Positions 43,208 through 54,901 are shown, numbered from the stretch's first letter. The stretch is DNA of 64,000 nt from an uncultured Chthonomonas sp. (GCA_903859705.1 CAIONQ010000144.1:24535-88534), one strand, 5' to 3'. Notes: generated by a model from the letters alone, not told the origin. Numbers and translations are program-made.

Positions 43208-44893
43208 CTACTGCTCGTTCTCCGAATCATAGCAAGAGTAGAAGTATGGAGTTTCAGCTTCAAATTCTGCGGCGCATGTATCTACAATCTTGTACACTGG
43301 CACAATGCCAAGGCGTTTGCGCAGCTTTCGGATCTGTAGTTCCACTGCTCCGGTCAGGTCCGATAAGGAACGATCCGGGAAGCCAGCACGCTTGGCGCGG
43401 GTTAACAGAGAAACTACGTCAGCCGGCGGTGTTTCTTCTGCCTCTGAAGCTGCCAGTATGGCGCTGCTTTGAGACTTGATCTCGGTCTCCAACTCAACCA
43501 TGCCCTTAAGCTTACGAAGGAACCAGGGATCAATTGCGCTGAGCGAGTGGATCTCCTCCACCATCACTCCTCTCCTCAGAGCTTCGGTAATAGCCCACAG
43601 GCGCTCATCATTCGGAATTCGGATTGCCTCTTCGATCTCAACATCGCTCATCTTGCTGGAGGCTTTGCTCTGCAGGCCGTAGATCCCCACCTCCAGAGAT
43701 CGGATAGCTTTATGAAGCGCCGGTTCAAAGGCTCTATCGATGGCCATCACTTCACCTGTGGCCTTCATCTGCGTGCTGATACGGCGATCAGCCACATTAA
43801 ACTTATCGAAGGGCCAGCGAGGTATTTTAACCACGCAGTAGTCCAAAGCAGGTTCGAAGCACGCAAGCGTTTTGCGGGTTACGGCGTTATCAATCTCTTC
43901 AAGGTGCAGCCCAACCGCAATCTTAGCGGCCACGCGGGCAATGGGGTAACCGGTAGCCTTGGATGCCAATGCCGAAGATCGGGAAACGCGCGGGTTCACT
44001 TCGATTACATAGTAGTCAAAGGAGTGTGGGCTAAGCGAAAGCTGTACATTGCACCCGCCTTCGATGCCGAGTGCCCGAATAATCTTTAGCGATGCCGTGC
44101 GAAGCATCTGATACTCTTTGTCCGACAGCGTTTGAGAGGGTGCGATAACAATGCTATCACCTGTGTGTACGCCCATAGGATCAAAGTTTTCCATGTTACA
44201 CACGGTGATTGCGGTGTCATTCGCATCACGCATTACCTCATACTCAACCTCTTTCCAACCTGCCAGGTACCGCTCAATCATTACCTGATGGTGCATGGAA
44301 AGTGATAAGCCTCTGCGCGTAATCTCTCGCAATTCGGCTTCGTTGTACGCAATTCCGCCACCCGTTCCGCCAAGGGTGTATGCCGGGCGTACAATGAGCG
44401 GCCATATTCCAGATTTTAGCGGTTCATCCAGCTGGGATTCTTCTTCAACAATCCAGGATTCCGGTACAGGCTCGCCAATTTCGCGCATCAGCTCACGGAA
44501 CTCATGGCGATCTTCGGCCTTACGGATGGATTTTAGCGGAGTACCCAGCAGTCTGGCTCCATACTTGTCAACAATCCCGGCTTCTGCAAGCTGAGTTGCC
44601 AGGTTAAGGCCAGTTTGCCCGCCCAGGGTTGGCAATATGCCATCAGGGCGTTCGCGTGCAATTACGCGCTCGGCAAATTCTACATTGAGTGGCTCGATGT
44701 ATACTCTGTCGGCAATTTCGGTATCCGTCATGATAGTTGCCGGGTTTGAGTTGATCAGCACTACAGAGATGCCTTCTTCTCGCAGGGCGCGGCACGCCTG
44801 CGTGCCGGCATAATCAAACTCTGCCGCCTGGCCGATGATAATGGGTCCGGACCCAATAACCAGAACCTTCTTTATGCTTGCGTCTCTTGGCAT
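43208..44893 (-). CDS. carB: Carbamoyl-phosphate synthase large subunit, N-terminal half
   Basis: The protein has 561 residues covering the carboxyphosphate domain and the oligomerisation domain. It opens [23 protein letters not shown]-grasp motifs are [20 protein letters not shown] and [20 protein letters not shown]; the oligomerisation region runs from about residue 400 to [20 protein letters not shown]. It ends precisely at the linker where intact CarB continues into its second half, so this is a clean domain split, not a truncation. It uses ATP, bicarbonate and ammonia from CarA. The leader is short and the gene follows GT39 by 27 bases. Confidence 0.94.
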   Translation of the reverse strand: MPRDASIKKVLVIGSGPIIIGQAAEFDYAGTQACRALREEGISVVLINSNPATIMTDTEIADRVYIEPLNVEFAERVIARERPDGILPTLGGQTGLNLATQLAEAGIVDKYGARLLGTPLKSIRKAEDRHEFRELMREIGEPVPESWIVEEESQLDEPLKSGIWPLIVRPAYTLGGTGGGIAYNEAELREITRRGLSLSMHHQVMIERYLAGWKEVEYEVMRDANDTAITVCNMENFDPMGVHTGDSIVIAPSQTLSDKEYQMLRTASLKIIRALGIEGGCNVQLSLSPHSFDYYVIEVNPRVSRSSALASKATGYPIARVAAKIAVGLHLEEIDNAVTRKTLACFEPALDYCVVKIPRWPFDKFNVADRRISTQMKATGEVMAIDRAFEPALHKAIRSLEVGIYGLQSKASSKMSDVEIEEAIRIPNDERLWAITEALRRGVMVEEIHSLSAIDPWFLRKLKGMVELETEIKSQSSAILAASEAEETPPADVVSLLTRAKRAGFPDRSLSDLTGAVELQIRKLRKRLGIVPVYKIVDTCAAEFEAETPYFYSCYDSENEQ

Positions 44894-44920
44894 GAGGTAC
44901 CTTTGCTTCTTGGTTATATA

Positions 44921-46726
44921 CTACTGGCGATCTGCAGCCGGGATGTTCGCATCTGCTAAGGGATCTATGCTTACGCGATAGATACCCACCGGGTATTTGC
45001 CCAGCATTGCCGGGAAGAACGCCACACGATGTTGTTGTACTATCTGCTTTGGGCAGTATTCCCGCCAGAACGGCTCGAGAAATCTGCCATCAAGAATGGC
45101 GATATAGGCTGGATGCCCTGCCGCGATCCCCAGCGGGAACTCATCATTGCAGAGCCCAGGAATAACACTAACGGCCCGAAATTTACTATCCAGCGATAGC
45201 CCTGGCCCGATATCTCCTACCAGAACGGCATCTGCCGGAAGTAACTTTTGAAGTTTTGTGCATGCATCGCGCTGGGTGTATGCCGGGTGCATCAGCCAGT
45301 CTGAGGTCCAGGCAACCTCTGTAGCCACCCACAGGGCAATCAGCAATGCGGGAGCGGTGATAAACCGCAAACCATGCTGCACTTTGGCGAGTGATTGAAC
45401 TGGCCAGAATATCCCAACGGCAACCACCACCGAAGTGGCAAGCAGCCAGTCTGCACGGTGGTGCAGCAGCGCTTCTGCCAGGTGGTATGTTACCAGGCCG
45501 GCGACTGCTGTTTGAGCCAGCGTACCGCGAATTGTATCTGCAATCCGGTCAATTCTCTCTACCGCAACTGCAGCAAGTGCGGCCATTGCCGGGTAAAAGA
45601 GCACGTAGTACCGATCAGGCGCGTAGCTGATAATAGAGTACGCCAGTGAAGGAAGAAGCAGCCACCAACCAAGAAAGCTCAGTGAAAGGTTTCTTGCCAC
45701 TGCACCTTCATCCGGGTTAGCAGGTGAAACTGCCTCCGCTATGCCAGCTGATCCACGCTTGCGAGCTACCAGAAGCGCGCCTGTAGCTGCAATAGTTAGC
45801 ACGAAAGTCACCGGAGAGTGACGGAACAGGTATGGGAAGAGCCCCCTGTAATCCCCGACAACCGCATGTGAAAGGTTTCCCTTCAACGCGAGCAGGCTAT
45901 GCGGCATGAGCTGATGCGCCAGGTAGTAGTGGTTCATTGCGGCAATTTCGTGCCGATTTGGCAGATACCACAGTACCAGATACACCGCCAGGCCCGCTCC
46001 CAGGCCCCCAAGCTGCCAGAGCGCTGCACTCCACCACTGCTTCTTGCGTGCAGGCAACGCTTGCAGGCACAGCGGCAAAAGCAGCCATGGTATGAGCGCA
46101 CTCCATACCGTTAGCCCTCGTGTTACATAACATATGGCTGTTATGAGGCCCGCAGCTGCCGAAGCCACTGCGGGGCTTTTGCCTGCGCTGCACCTTACGG
46201 CAGCTTCGCACCACAGGCAAAACACCAGAGTTAGAAATAGCGCTGCAGGCGTATCCATCAACGCCATTCGGCTATAGAGTAGGCTTGTGTGGCTCAGCCC
46301 TATAAATAGTGCCGAGTACATCCCCACCCGGCGTCCGAAAAGCCGCGACATACATACTGCAAGGGCTGCCGTTTCCAGCAGGCCACAAGCCACCGAAATC
46401 GATCTTGCTTGCACCGCACCCGTTCCGAATGTTCGGAACACCCACACCTGCACATAATGCAGGGTAGGCATAATCAGCATATTATTGAAGCCATCTGTGC
46501 GGGGTGTGCCAAACAGCACCACATTGCGCGCGTTGTGAATGTAGAACCCTTCATCCGTAAGCAGTGCGCTGCTCCATGAGAGGTGCGCATAAGCATCAGA
46601 ATCCAGACGAATACATCTCAGTACCACCATCAGCACCGCGGCAAGCACAATCAGCACTATCTTCCAGGGCTTTACTCCGGGTGATGGCGCTGCGGCCGAG
46701 GATCTATTCTGCTCAGCAGCACTCAA
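44921..46726 (-). CDS. GT39/ArnT-like integral membrane glycosyltransferase
   Basis: The protein has 601 residues and about 11-13 membrane helices. TDEGFYIHNARNVVLFG in the first periplasmic loop has the Asp-Glu pair of the PMT/ArnT (GT-C) fold, and SRMALMDTPAALFLTLVF is the second conserved loop. It transfers sugars from polyprenyl-phosphate donors to lipids or proteins on the outer face of the membrane. The TTG start overlaps the carA TGA as TTGA and the Shine-Dalgarno is poor, so translation may depend on carA. Its place inside a pyrimidine operon is odd. Confidence 0.82.
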   Translation of the reverse strand: MSAAEQNRSSAAAPSPGVKPWKIVLIVLAAVLMVVLRCIRLDSDAYAHLSWSSALLTDEGFYIHNARNVVLFGTPRTDGFNNMLIMPTLHYVQVWVFRTFGTGAVQARSISVACGLLETAALAVCMSRLFGRRVGMYSALFIGLSHTSLLYSRMALMDTPAALFLTLVFCLWCEAAVRCSAGKSPAVASAAAGLITAICYVTRGLTVWSALIPWLLLPLCLQALPARKKQWWSAALWQLGGLGAGLAVYLVLWYLPNRHEIAAMNHYYLAHQLMPHSLLALKGNLSHAVVGDYRGLFPYLFRHSPVTFVLTIAATGALLVARKRGSAGIAEAVSPANPDEGAVARNLSLSFLGWWLLLPSLAYSIISYAPDRYYVLFYPAMAALAAVAVERIDRIADTIRGTLAQTAVAGLVTYHLAEALLHHRADWLLATSVVVAVGIFWPVQSLAKVQHGLRFITAPALLIALWVATEVAWTSDWLMHPAYTQRDACTKLQKLLPADAVLVGDIGPGLSLDSKFRAVSVIPGLCNDEFPLGIAAGHPAYIAILDGRFLEPFWREYCPKQIVQQHRVAFFPAMLGKYPVGIYRVSIDPLADANIPAADRQ

Positions 46727-47856
46727 TTCGCGGTTAAGGTCCTCACAAACGTTTCGAACATGTAGGAGCTGTCGGTTGGGCCCGGCGAAGCCTCTGGATG
46801 GTACTGAATTGAGAAGATCGGTAGCTCTTTATGTTTCAGCCCCTCTACCGTACCGTCGTTAAGATTGAGGTGGGCAACCTCCATGCCATCCTTCAGGCCA
46901 TCGGGATCTACTGCGTAGCCATGGTTCTGGCTGGTGATGTATACCTTGCCCGTGTTCAGATCCTTCACCGGGTGGTTACTGCCTCGGTGCCCGAACTTTA
47001 ACTTGTAAGTTTTGCTGCCAAAGGCATAGCCCAGTATCTGGTTGCCAAGGCACACTCCCATGATTGGCTTCTTGCCAATCAAACGCTTTACCGTATCCAC
47101 CACATACCCTAGTGTGGCCGGATCGCCCGGGCCGGGTGAGAGCATAATTCCATCCGGGTTGCGGCTCAAAATCTCATCGGCGCTGGCCGTGCATGGGTAT
47201 ACCGTTACTTCGCAGCCAAGTGCAGAGAGGCTGCGTACTATGTTGTACTTCACACCGCAATCTAGAAGGGCCACTCTTGGTACCTGATCTAGTGCGGGTA
47301 GCTCCAGCGCACGTTGCTCCGCAGCTGCGATATCGCCCAACTGCTTTGTGTACGGTGGCCAGTGGTACGCCCTCTCGGCCGTTACCTGCCGATTAAGATC
47401 TGTACCACCATAGGCAGGTGCGGAGCGGATACGGGCAACAAGCTGCTCCGGAGTTTCCTCTGTGGAGATGGCCCCCATCATCACACCCTTTACCCGCAGT
47501 GCCCGCGTTAAAGCCCGGGTATCAATGCCCTGGATGCCTACAATCCGCCTGTCTTTAAGAAAGGCATGCAGCGAGCGTTCCGAACGCCAGTTGCTTGGAA
47601 TATCCGCAGCCTCACGCACAACAAATCCTTCAACCTGTACGCGGCGAGATTCAAAGTCATCTGCATTGATACCGTAGTTACCGATGAGTGGATAGGTTAA
47701 AGATACAATTTGACCGGCGTAGGAAGGATCTGTGAGGATCTCCTGATATCCCGTCATACCCGTATTGAAAACTACCTCTCCGTAGGTACGGCCGGGCGCG
47801 CCAAGAGATTGGCCTTCAAATATGGTTCCGTCTTCCAGTGCCAGTAATGCTTTCAT
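46723..47856 (-). CDS. carA: Carbamoyl-phosphate synthase small (glutaminase) subunit
   Basis: The protein has 377 residues. The N-terminal CarA domain (LALEDGTIFEGQSLGAPGRT, GEVVFNTGMTGYQEILTDPS) is followed by the class I glutamine amidotransferase: Cys in PIMGVCLGNQILGYAF and the His/Glu pair in FSIQYHPEASPGP. CarA frees ammonia from glutamine for the large subunit. The usual His after CLG is Asn here (CLGNQ); it is not the catalytic His. The gene is part of the minus-strand pyr operon between the amidohydrolase and GT39 genes. Confidence 0.96.
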   Translation of the reverse strand: MKALLALEDGTIFEGQSLGAPGRTYGEVVFNTGMTGYQEILTDPSYAGQIVSLTYPLIGNYGINADDFESRRVQVEGFVVREAADIPSNWRSERSLHAFLKDRRIVGIQGIDTRALTRALRVKGVMMGAISTEETPEQLVARIRSAPAYGGTDLNRQVTAERAYHWPPYTKQLGDIAAAEQRALELPALDQVPRVALLDCGVKYNIVRSLSALGCEVTVYPCTASADEILSRNPDGIMLSPGPGDPATLGYVVDTVKRLIGKKPIMGVCLGNQILGYAFGSKTYKLKFGHRGSNHPVKDLNTGKVYITSQNHGYAVDPDGLKDGMEVAHLNLNDGTVEGLKHKELPIFSIQYHPEASPGPTDSSYMFETFVRTLTAN

Positions 47857-47947
47857 GCGCTTATTGATGCTCCCAACGCCTTATCACTTCAGTTTCTGGT
47901 GGCGATACTCTGCCGATAATTGCTATGAGCCAGCTTTGAACTCACGA

Positions 47948-49591
47948 TTAGAGTTCGGCTTCGCCATATAAACACTCGCCGCCAACAAACGTTGCCAGCA
48001 CCGCCAGGTCGTCCAGGGCGGCAAAATCCTCTTCGGACTGCAGTGGGTCTGCAGAGAGCACTATAAAGTCTGCAAACTTACCGCTGGTAAGCGATCCTCG
48101 ATCGCGCTCTGTGCGGGTTGCATAAGCAGGTGCCGCTGTGTATGCGTAGAACGCAGCATCTGCCGAAATTCTCTCTGCCGCATTCAGTACAACTCCATTA
48201 GGAGTGCGCCGATCCACGGCTGCCCTAATGCCGGCCAGGGGTGCGCCGGGCACAACAGGGCAATCAGAACTGAACGCCTGCGCCACACCGTTCTCGTCTA
48301 AAGAGGCATAGGGTGAGAGGCGAAACGCGCGCTCTTCTCCCAGGCCAGTTATATAGGCATCCCCAAGCTGGCTCAGGAACTCTGGCTGGCCGATGCTCCA
48401 CACATTCTGCCTGCGAAGCCGAGAGATAAGTCCCTTATCCAACAGCATGCAGTGTTCTATCCGGTGCCCGGGCTTACGCCGGGTATTGCGTGCCTGCGCC
48501 TGCGCATACGCAGTTAGCACCAGGTCTACTGCGCGATCACCAATAGCATGGGTGGCAATTTGCCATCCTTGATCGTGAGCTCGGCAAATAAGCTCGATCA
48601 GCTCCTCTGGATCGTGAAGCGGCATGCCGTAGTTCTCTGGCATCCCAACAAAGGGTTCTGTAAGCCAGCATGTTCGTGTGGTGATGGCGCCATCCGAGAA
48701 AAGCTTGGCCTGCCCCACATGCAGTTCGTGCCAGTTGCAGCCCTCCGGCTGCACATCATCCGGTCGCGGATCGCGGCCATAGGCACCATCGGCAAACTGT
48801 ATGAGCTCTGGCCAGCCAACCATCAGCCCGGTGCGAACGCGCAGAACTTTGCGAAGTACGGCTTCCTGATACAGGGCAATATCAGCGGGATCTGTGTGCG
48901 CATCCGAGGCACTGGTTATTCCCCTTGCAAGCATGTACTCCGATGCGCGAGCAAGAGCCGCAACATTCTCTGGCCTGGTGGCCTTCGGAATTATCTTATC
49001 CAGCCAGCTCCAACTTGCCGTTTCCAGCAATACTCCCGTTGGTTCGCCAGCACCATCGCGTACAATTTCGCCACCCATTGGGTCTGGAGTACTTCTATCG
49101 ATGCCCATGGCGTTCAGAGCATAGCTATTAACTACAGCCGCATGCCCTGAAGTATGTACGATGCGCACTGGCCTATCGGTGGCCACCCTGTCCAGATCAT
49201 TCCTATCTGGGTGAACCTTTTCTGCCAGTTTGTTCTGATCATATCGGTTGCCAGATACGCAGGCAATTTCCGGTTCTGCATCCAGACGTGCAGAAAGCAG
49301 GGATACAATCCCCTCGATATTGGTAACTGGCGGCGAGCTCAAATCAACCTGCAGCAGGTTTGTGCCGAGCCAGAGCATGTGCAGATGGCAATCGAAAAAC
49401 CCCGGAATCACGCAACGGCCGCGCATATCTATGCGCCGTACACCGGCGCCGCCCATGGCGCCAACCTCGCTATCGCTGCCAATGGCATTCAATCTACCAT
49501 CGCGGCCAATTGCCATTGCCGTAGCATTAGGCTGCTCCGGATCCATCGTGTAGATTCTGGCATTGGTAACTATGCAGACGGTTTTTGCCAT
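47948..49591 (-). CDS. YtcJ-like metal-dependent amidohydrolase
   Basis: The protein has 547 residues of the amidohydrolase_3 family. IPGFFDCHLHMLWLGTNL carries the first metal His pair, IATHAIGDRAVDLVL and HRIEHCMLL the later His ligands, and AQAFSSDCPVVPGAPLAGI the metal Asp. Relatives hydrolyse N-substituted formamides or other amides; the substrate here is unknown. It lies 26 bases upstream of nothing but the pyrC stop on the same strand, so it is transcribed with the pyr genes, yet it is not a dihydroorotase. A 91-base gap separates it from carA. Confidence 0.87.
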   Translation of the reverse strand: MAKTVCIVTNARIYTMDPEQPNATAMAIGRDGRLNAIGSDSEVGAMGGAGVRRIDMRGRCVIPGFFDCHLHMLWLGTNLLQVDLSSPPVTNIEGIVSLLSARLDAEPEIACVSGNRYDQNKLAEKVHPDRNDLDRVATDRPVRIVHTSGHAAVVNSYALNAMGIDRSTPDPMGGEIVRDGAGEPTGVLLETASWSWLDKIIPKATRPENVAALARASEYMLARGITSASDAHTDPADIALYQEAVLRKVLRVRTGLMVGWPELIQFADGAYGRDPRPDDVQPEGCNWHELHVGQAKLFSDGAITTRTCWLTEPFVGMPENYGMPLHDPEELIELICRAHDQGWQIATHAIGDRAVDLVLTAYAQAQARNTRRKPGHRIEHCMLLDKGLISRLRRQNVWSIGQPEFLSQLGDAYITGLGEERAFRLSPYASLDENGVAQAFSSDCPVVPGAPLAGIRAAVDRRTPNGVVLNAAERISADAAFYAYTAAPAYATRTERDRGSLTSGKFADFIVLSADPLQSEEDFAALDDLAVLATFVGGECLYGEAEL

Positions 49592-49617
49592 TTACTGTGC
49601 TTTCGTACTTCTGAGCA

Positions 49618-50904
49618 TCAAAGTGTGATCACCCGGCCACCTACCACGGTAAACGCTGCCTTGCCCTGAACCTTCATTCCGTGGAAAGGTGTGTTCTTGG
49701 ATTTCGACTGCACTTTGTCCCGATCAATTGTCCACTCGGCATCCAGATCCAGCACTGCGATATCGGCCGGTGCTCCAACTTGCAAGGTGCCAACGCCGTC
49801 ACCAAGTTTCAGGATGCCAGCCGGGATGTAGGTCATCTTGGCGATGGCATCGGAGAAACTCAAGACGCCTGGCTTAACAAGCGTTGAGTAGACCAGAGGA
49901 AACGATGTTTCGAGGCCGAGAATTCCGAACGGTGCGGCATCGAATTCCACCTCCTTCTCATAACCGGCATGCGGTGCGTGATCGGTCACGATGCAATCGA
50001 TGGTTCCATCGGCAAGTCCTAGCTTCACTGCTTCGCAATCCTCGGGGGTGCGGAGCGGCGGGTTCATCTTGGCATCGGTATTGTAACCGATGCACGCCTC
50101 ATCTGTAAGGGCCCAGTGATGCGCGCAGGCTTCGCCCGTAACCGGGGCGCCTGCAGCTTTCGCCTGCCGAAGCAGATCCACGGTGCCCTTTGTGCTGATA
50201 TGCAGCAGGTGCAAATGGCACCCTGTTAATTGCGCCAGCATGATGTTACGTGCAACAGCGATATCTTCGGCAACGGCTGGCATGCCAGGTATGCCCATGA
50301 TAGTTGCCTGAATGCCCTCATTCATGGCGCCCTTTTCGGTGAGCCGCTTATCCTCGTTATGAGTAAGGAATGCCAGATCCAGCATTTTGCAGTACTCCAT
50401 AACTCGGCGAACCGTATCTGCGTGCTGTAGTGGGAATGCATCATCAGAGATTGCGCAGGCGCCTGCCCCTTTGAGATCTGCCATTTCTGTAAGCTGATCT
50501 CCAGCCATGGCACGTGTGGCCGCACCAATGGGATGCACAACGGCGCTGCCAACTTGCTGGGTGCGTTCCAGTATCTGGCGCACTACCGCGGCAGTATCGA
50601 TAGCGGGGTTTGTGTTGGGCATGCAGCAAACTCGGGTAAAGCCGCCGGCCGCAGCCGCGCGGGTTCCGGATTCGATATCCTCTTTGTACTCAAACCCCGG
50701 CTCCCGCAGGTGTACGTGAATATCTATAAGGCCCGGTGTAACTGTTTTTCCGGTTACATCAATCTTCTCGGCATCTGCAAACTCAGCAGGGATATCGCCT
50801 GTAAAGATGCCTGCAATCACGCCATTTGCAATGGCAACCGATGCCAACGAATCAAAAGATTGTGAGGGATCTACTACTCGCCCGCCAGTAAGTATCAGTT
50901 TCAA
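49618..50904 (-). CDS. pyrC: Dihydroorotase
   Basis: The protein has 428 residues, a class I dihydroorotase. LIDIHVHLREPGFEYKEDIE has the binuclear zinc HxH and substrate Arg, followed by ISDDAFPLQHADTV, LHLLHISTKGTVDLLRQ and IVTDHAPHAGYEKE (the catalytic Asp). It cyclises N-carbamoyl-aspartate to dihydroorotate, next after PyrB. It starts 20 bases after the pyrB stop. Confidence 0.95.
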   Translation of the reverse strand: MKLILTGGRVVDPSQSFDSLASVAIANGVIAGIFTGDIPAEFADAEKIDVTGKTVTPGLIDIHVHLREPGFEYKEDIESGTRAAAAGGFTRVCCMPNTNPAIDTAAVVRQILERTQQVGSAVVHPIGAATRAMAGDQLTEMADLKGAGACAISDDAFPLQHADTVRRVMEYCKMLDLAFLTHNEDKRLTEKGAMNEGIQATIMGIPGMPAVAEDIAVARNIMLAQLTGCHLHLLHISTKGTVDLLRQAKAAGAPVTGEACAHHWALTDEACIGYNTDAKMNPPLRTPEDCEAVKLGLADGTIDCIVTDHAPHAGYEKEVEFDAAPFGILGLETSFPLVYSTLVKPGVLSFSDAIAKMTYIPAGILKLGDGVGTLQVGAPADIAVLDLDAEWTIDRDKVQSKSKNTPFHGMKVQGKAAFTVVGGRVITL

Positions 50905-50924
50905 TATCGTCTCCTGAGATACCG

Positions 50925-52570
<1,646 letters not shown>

Positions 52571-52612
52571 CTACCCGGTAACCGAGTTAGTGCTGATGCG
52601 CCTGAATGCTCC

Positions 52613-52640
52613 TTTAACAGCCTCTCCGGACTATCTTAAA
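52613..52640 (-). promoter_or_regulatory. PyrR-binding loop (anti-antiterminator) in the pyr leader
   Basis: The minus-strand leader contains AGTCCGGAGAGGCT flanked by TTTAA and TTAAA complementary arms. This matches the conserved PyrR-binding hairpin of Bacillus-type pyr leaders. With the downstream terminator it forms a complete PyrR attenuator. Confidence 0.9.
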
Positions 52641-52661
52641 AGGATGCGAATTGTTAAACGG

Positions 52662-52691
52662 ATATTAGCATATCTATTTCGGTATTGTCAA
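52662..52691 (-). promoter_or_regulatory. Promoter of the pyr operon
   Basis: Minus strand: -35 TTGACA (52691-52686), 18-base spacer, -10 TAATAT (52667-52662). Transcription would start about 20 bases before the PyrR site. Confidence 0.85.
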
Positions 52692-52889
52692 TTGGTTGTG
52701 TTGCGGATTCATCGCAGTGTGGAGAATCTCTCAATGCAGGCAAGAGTGGCGAGTATTCTGGTGTAAGCCAATCTTGCAATGGCCACTTTGCCAATTTGTT
52801 TACGGTACAAGAGCGATTCGGAACAAAGGCATTTTATTTATTGCCCGCACCCCGGATACGTACCCCCTCCCCTCTCGCTCTGCTAGCCG

Positions 52890-53432
52890 CTACTTCCGCA
52901 CCAGTTTCCAAACCGAATCGGAGCCGCAGTCTGCTTCGCTATCCACAGCCCATTTGGTTACACCCTCAGAATCATCCTGTACATAGAATCGAACGTGGGT
53001 GAATGCATAATCTGCCACGCTTGGCTTTATAAGTTGGGCCATGAGCGTATCTACATCACTTGCAGATTTGCGGTTAAGGTACAGGCACAGAACGGCCCTG
53101 TCTTCTTTATCCGGCTGGAAACCGGAGAGCAATGTAGTGAAATTCTGGCGAATAGTCTTGTATAGTGGACCCCGGAGGCGTTCCAACTCCTGAACAGTGC
53201 GTTGTTCTTGCGATAATGGCACCGTTAGCCTGCCCTTGCTATCGGTTATTTGCTGGTTTTCTTCGGAACTTGGAGGGGCAGGCATATCTGGTGTAGCAGA
53301 CTGCAGGGTAGGGACCACAACAGCTGGTGGCTGCCCGGTATGGTGATAGGACGCAATCAGGTACACGCCGAGCGCAGCAGCAACGGCCGTAAGCAAAAAC
53401 AGAATAACGCGGCCGGTGGTTTGCTGCTTCAA
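52890..53432 (-). CDS. Single-pass membrane protein of unknown function
   Basis: The protein has 180 residues: one N-terminal membrane helix (VILFLLTAVAAALGVYLIAS), a Pro/Ser/Thr-rich linker to about residue 60, then a compact soluble domain with ELERLRGPLYKTIRQNFTTL and CLYLNRKSASDVDTLMAQLI. It has two Cys near the C-terminus. I do not recognise the family. The TTG start follows the kinase gene stop by 15 bases, so it is the last gene of the nfo-moaD-moaE-kinase run. The fold faces the periplasm if the N-terminus is in. Confidence 0.65.
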   Translation of the reverse strand: MKQQTTGRVILFLLTAVAAALGVYLIASYHHTGQPPAVVVPTLQSATPDMPAPPSSEENQQITDSKGRLTVPLSQEQRTVQELERLRGPLYKTIRQNFTTLLSGFQPDKEDRAVLCLYLNRKSASDVDTLMAQLIKPSVADYAFTHVRFYVQDDSEGVTKWAVDSEADCGSDSVWKLVRK

Positions 53433-53447
53433 GAGCGTGCCTTGCCT

Positions 53448-54443
53448 TTACCAGTCTCTCTTTTCAGTCTCCACTAATCCGTATCGGTTGCTGTTATCGC
53501 CCGGCTGCCGTTCTGGGCCAATTATGGTTACTGCGTTCGGCACAATGGTAAATTCCACGGGCGTAGTTCCCCCGCTTTCCCCATCTACCAGTACCGGTAA
53601 ACCTGGTGCAGCCTCTATCTTAACATTTTTACCACGCAGAATCAGCACGCCAGGATGGGATGTATGCGTTCCTTTAAACACCTTCGGAAAGGCGCGCACG
53701 AAATCCCACTTACCGGTGTTGACTACGCAAATATCAAACAGACCATCGTTTAGAAACGCATCTGGTGTGATTTTCATTCCGCCGCCGTAGGAGCGGGCAT
53801 TGGCCACTGCACATAGCAGCGCGTCCATTTCGCGCGTTTCGCCATCAACTGTTAGTTTTATCGGGGTTGGCTGCAGCTCTTTCAGGGATTGAAAAACTGC
53901 TGCTACATAGGCACTTCTGCCCTTCAGTCGCCCGCGCTGATTATTGATGCGCTCGGCAATAATCGCATCAAACCCACATCCAGCCACGTTTATGAAGTAT
54001 CTGCTGCCAATTTTGCCCACGTCGATTGTAACAGGATCACCGTAGAACACATTTAGGACGGCTTCTTTGATTGTGAGGCCTACACCAATGGTACGCGCAA
54101 AGTCGTTGCCTGTACCAGTAGGCACAATCCCAAGACGAGATTCGTACCCTATCATTCCGTTCAACACTTCGTTAATTGTGCCATCGCCACCAGCAGCAAT
54201 CACGATGTTAACGCCAGATTTGGCTGCATCTCTGGCCAGCTTTTCTGCATGCCCGGGGCCAGTTGTGTCCTCTATACGCCAGGTAACAATATCGTGAAGG
54301 TTGCGAACTGCGCGCGACAAGTAGGTTTCAAGCTCATACCGCTTCCGAACGTCTTCACCGCCACCTGCAACCGGATTATATATCACGGTTACGCGGCGGA
54401 TCATATTCAGCATATCTTTTGCTACATCGCGAGATTGCCGCAT
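53448..54443 (-). CDS. Diacylglycerol/lipid kinase family protein (DagK/YegS-like)
   Basis: The protein has 331 residues. VTVIYNPVAGGGED and IVIAAGGDGTINEVLNGMIG form the ATP-binding N-domain (GGDGT motif), GIVPTGTGNDFARTIG follows, and the C-terminal beta-domain has VANARSYGGGMKITPDAFLNDG. It phosphorylates diacylglycerol or a related lipid at the inner membrane. GAGGAT lies 6 bases before the ATG, which overlaps the moaE stop. Confidence 0.92.
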   Translation of the reverse strand: MRQSRDVAKDMLNMIRRVTVIYNPVAGGGEDVRKRYELETYLSRAVRNLHDIVTWRIEDTTGPGHAEKLARDAAKSGVNIVIAAGGDGTINEVLNGMIGYESRLGIVPTGTGNDFARTIGVGLTIKEAVLNVFYGDPVTIDVGKIGSRYFINVAGCGFDAIIAERINNQRGRLKGRSAYVAAVFQSLKELQPTPIKLTVDGETREMDALLCAVANARSYGGGMKITPDAFLNDGLFDICVVNTGKWDFVRAFPKVFKGTHTSHPGVLILRGKNVKIEAAPGLPVLVDGESGGTTPVEFTIVPNAVTIIGPERQPGDNSNRYGLVETEKRDW

Positions 54444-54877
54444 TACCGATCCTCAGCTTTCACGGACTGTGGTCCTTCTATCCAAAAAGAACCATCCGGC
54501 CCAGTTTCGCGCTTCCAGATTGGCACATCCTGTTTAAGCGTGTCGATACACCACCTGCAAGCATCGAATGCCGGAGCACGGTGGGCAGAACCAATGCTTA
54601 CGATAACACTTACCTCACCAATTTCCAACCTGCCATAACGGTGCGCAATAACGGCAGTTACTGGCCACATGGCTTCTGCTTCATTAGCAATGCGGAGCAG
54701 TTCCGATTGTGCAAGTGGAACATAGGCATCGTACTCGAGAAACGATACTTGCTTTCCGCCAGAGTGGTTTCTAACCACACCTGAGAACGAGAGAACAGCT
54801 CCGTATGTTTCTGAGCTGGCAAGCTCTTCACACGCGGGCACGGTTATTATTTCGGTTGTAAGCACCACATGTGCCAA
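54443..54877 (-). CDS. moaE: Molybdopterin synthase catalytic subunit MoaE
   Basis: The protein has 144 residues. GAVLSFSGVVRNHSGGK, FLEYDAYVPLA, IAHRYGRLEIGEVSV and the C-terminal Lys-rich active site TLKQDVPIWKRE are the family signature. With MoaD thiocarboxylate it inserts two sulfurs into cPMP to make molybdopterin. It follows moaD by 24 bases. Molybdoenzyme genes and moaA/C are not in this window. Confidence 0.95.
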   Translation of the reverse strand: MAHVVLTTEIITVPACEELASSETYGAVLSFSGVVRNHSGGKQVSFLEYDAYVPLAQSELLRIANEAEAMWPVTAVIAHRYGRLEIGEVSVIVSIGSAHRAPAFDACRWCIDTLKQDVPIWKRETGPDGSFWIEGPQSVKAEDR

Positions 54878-54901
54878 TAGGAAGTACCCCTTGTTAAACG
54901 A

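Noticed and set aside
42078..43208. carB split as an assembly error or frameshift
   Set aside because: Both halves have their own starts and the 1.1-kb insert is an intact coding frame, so a single-base error cannot explain it.
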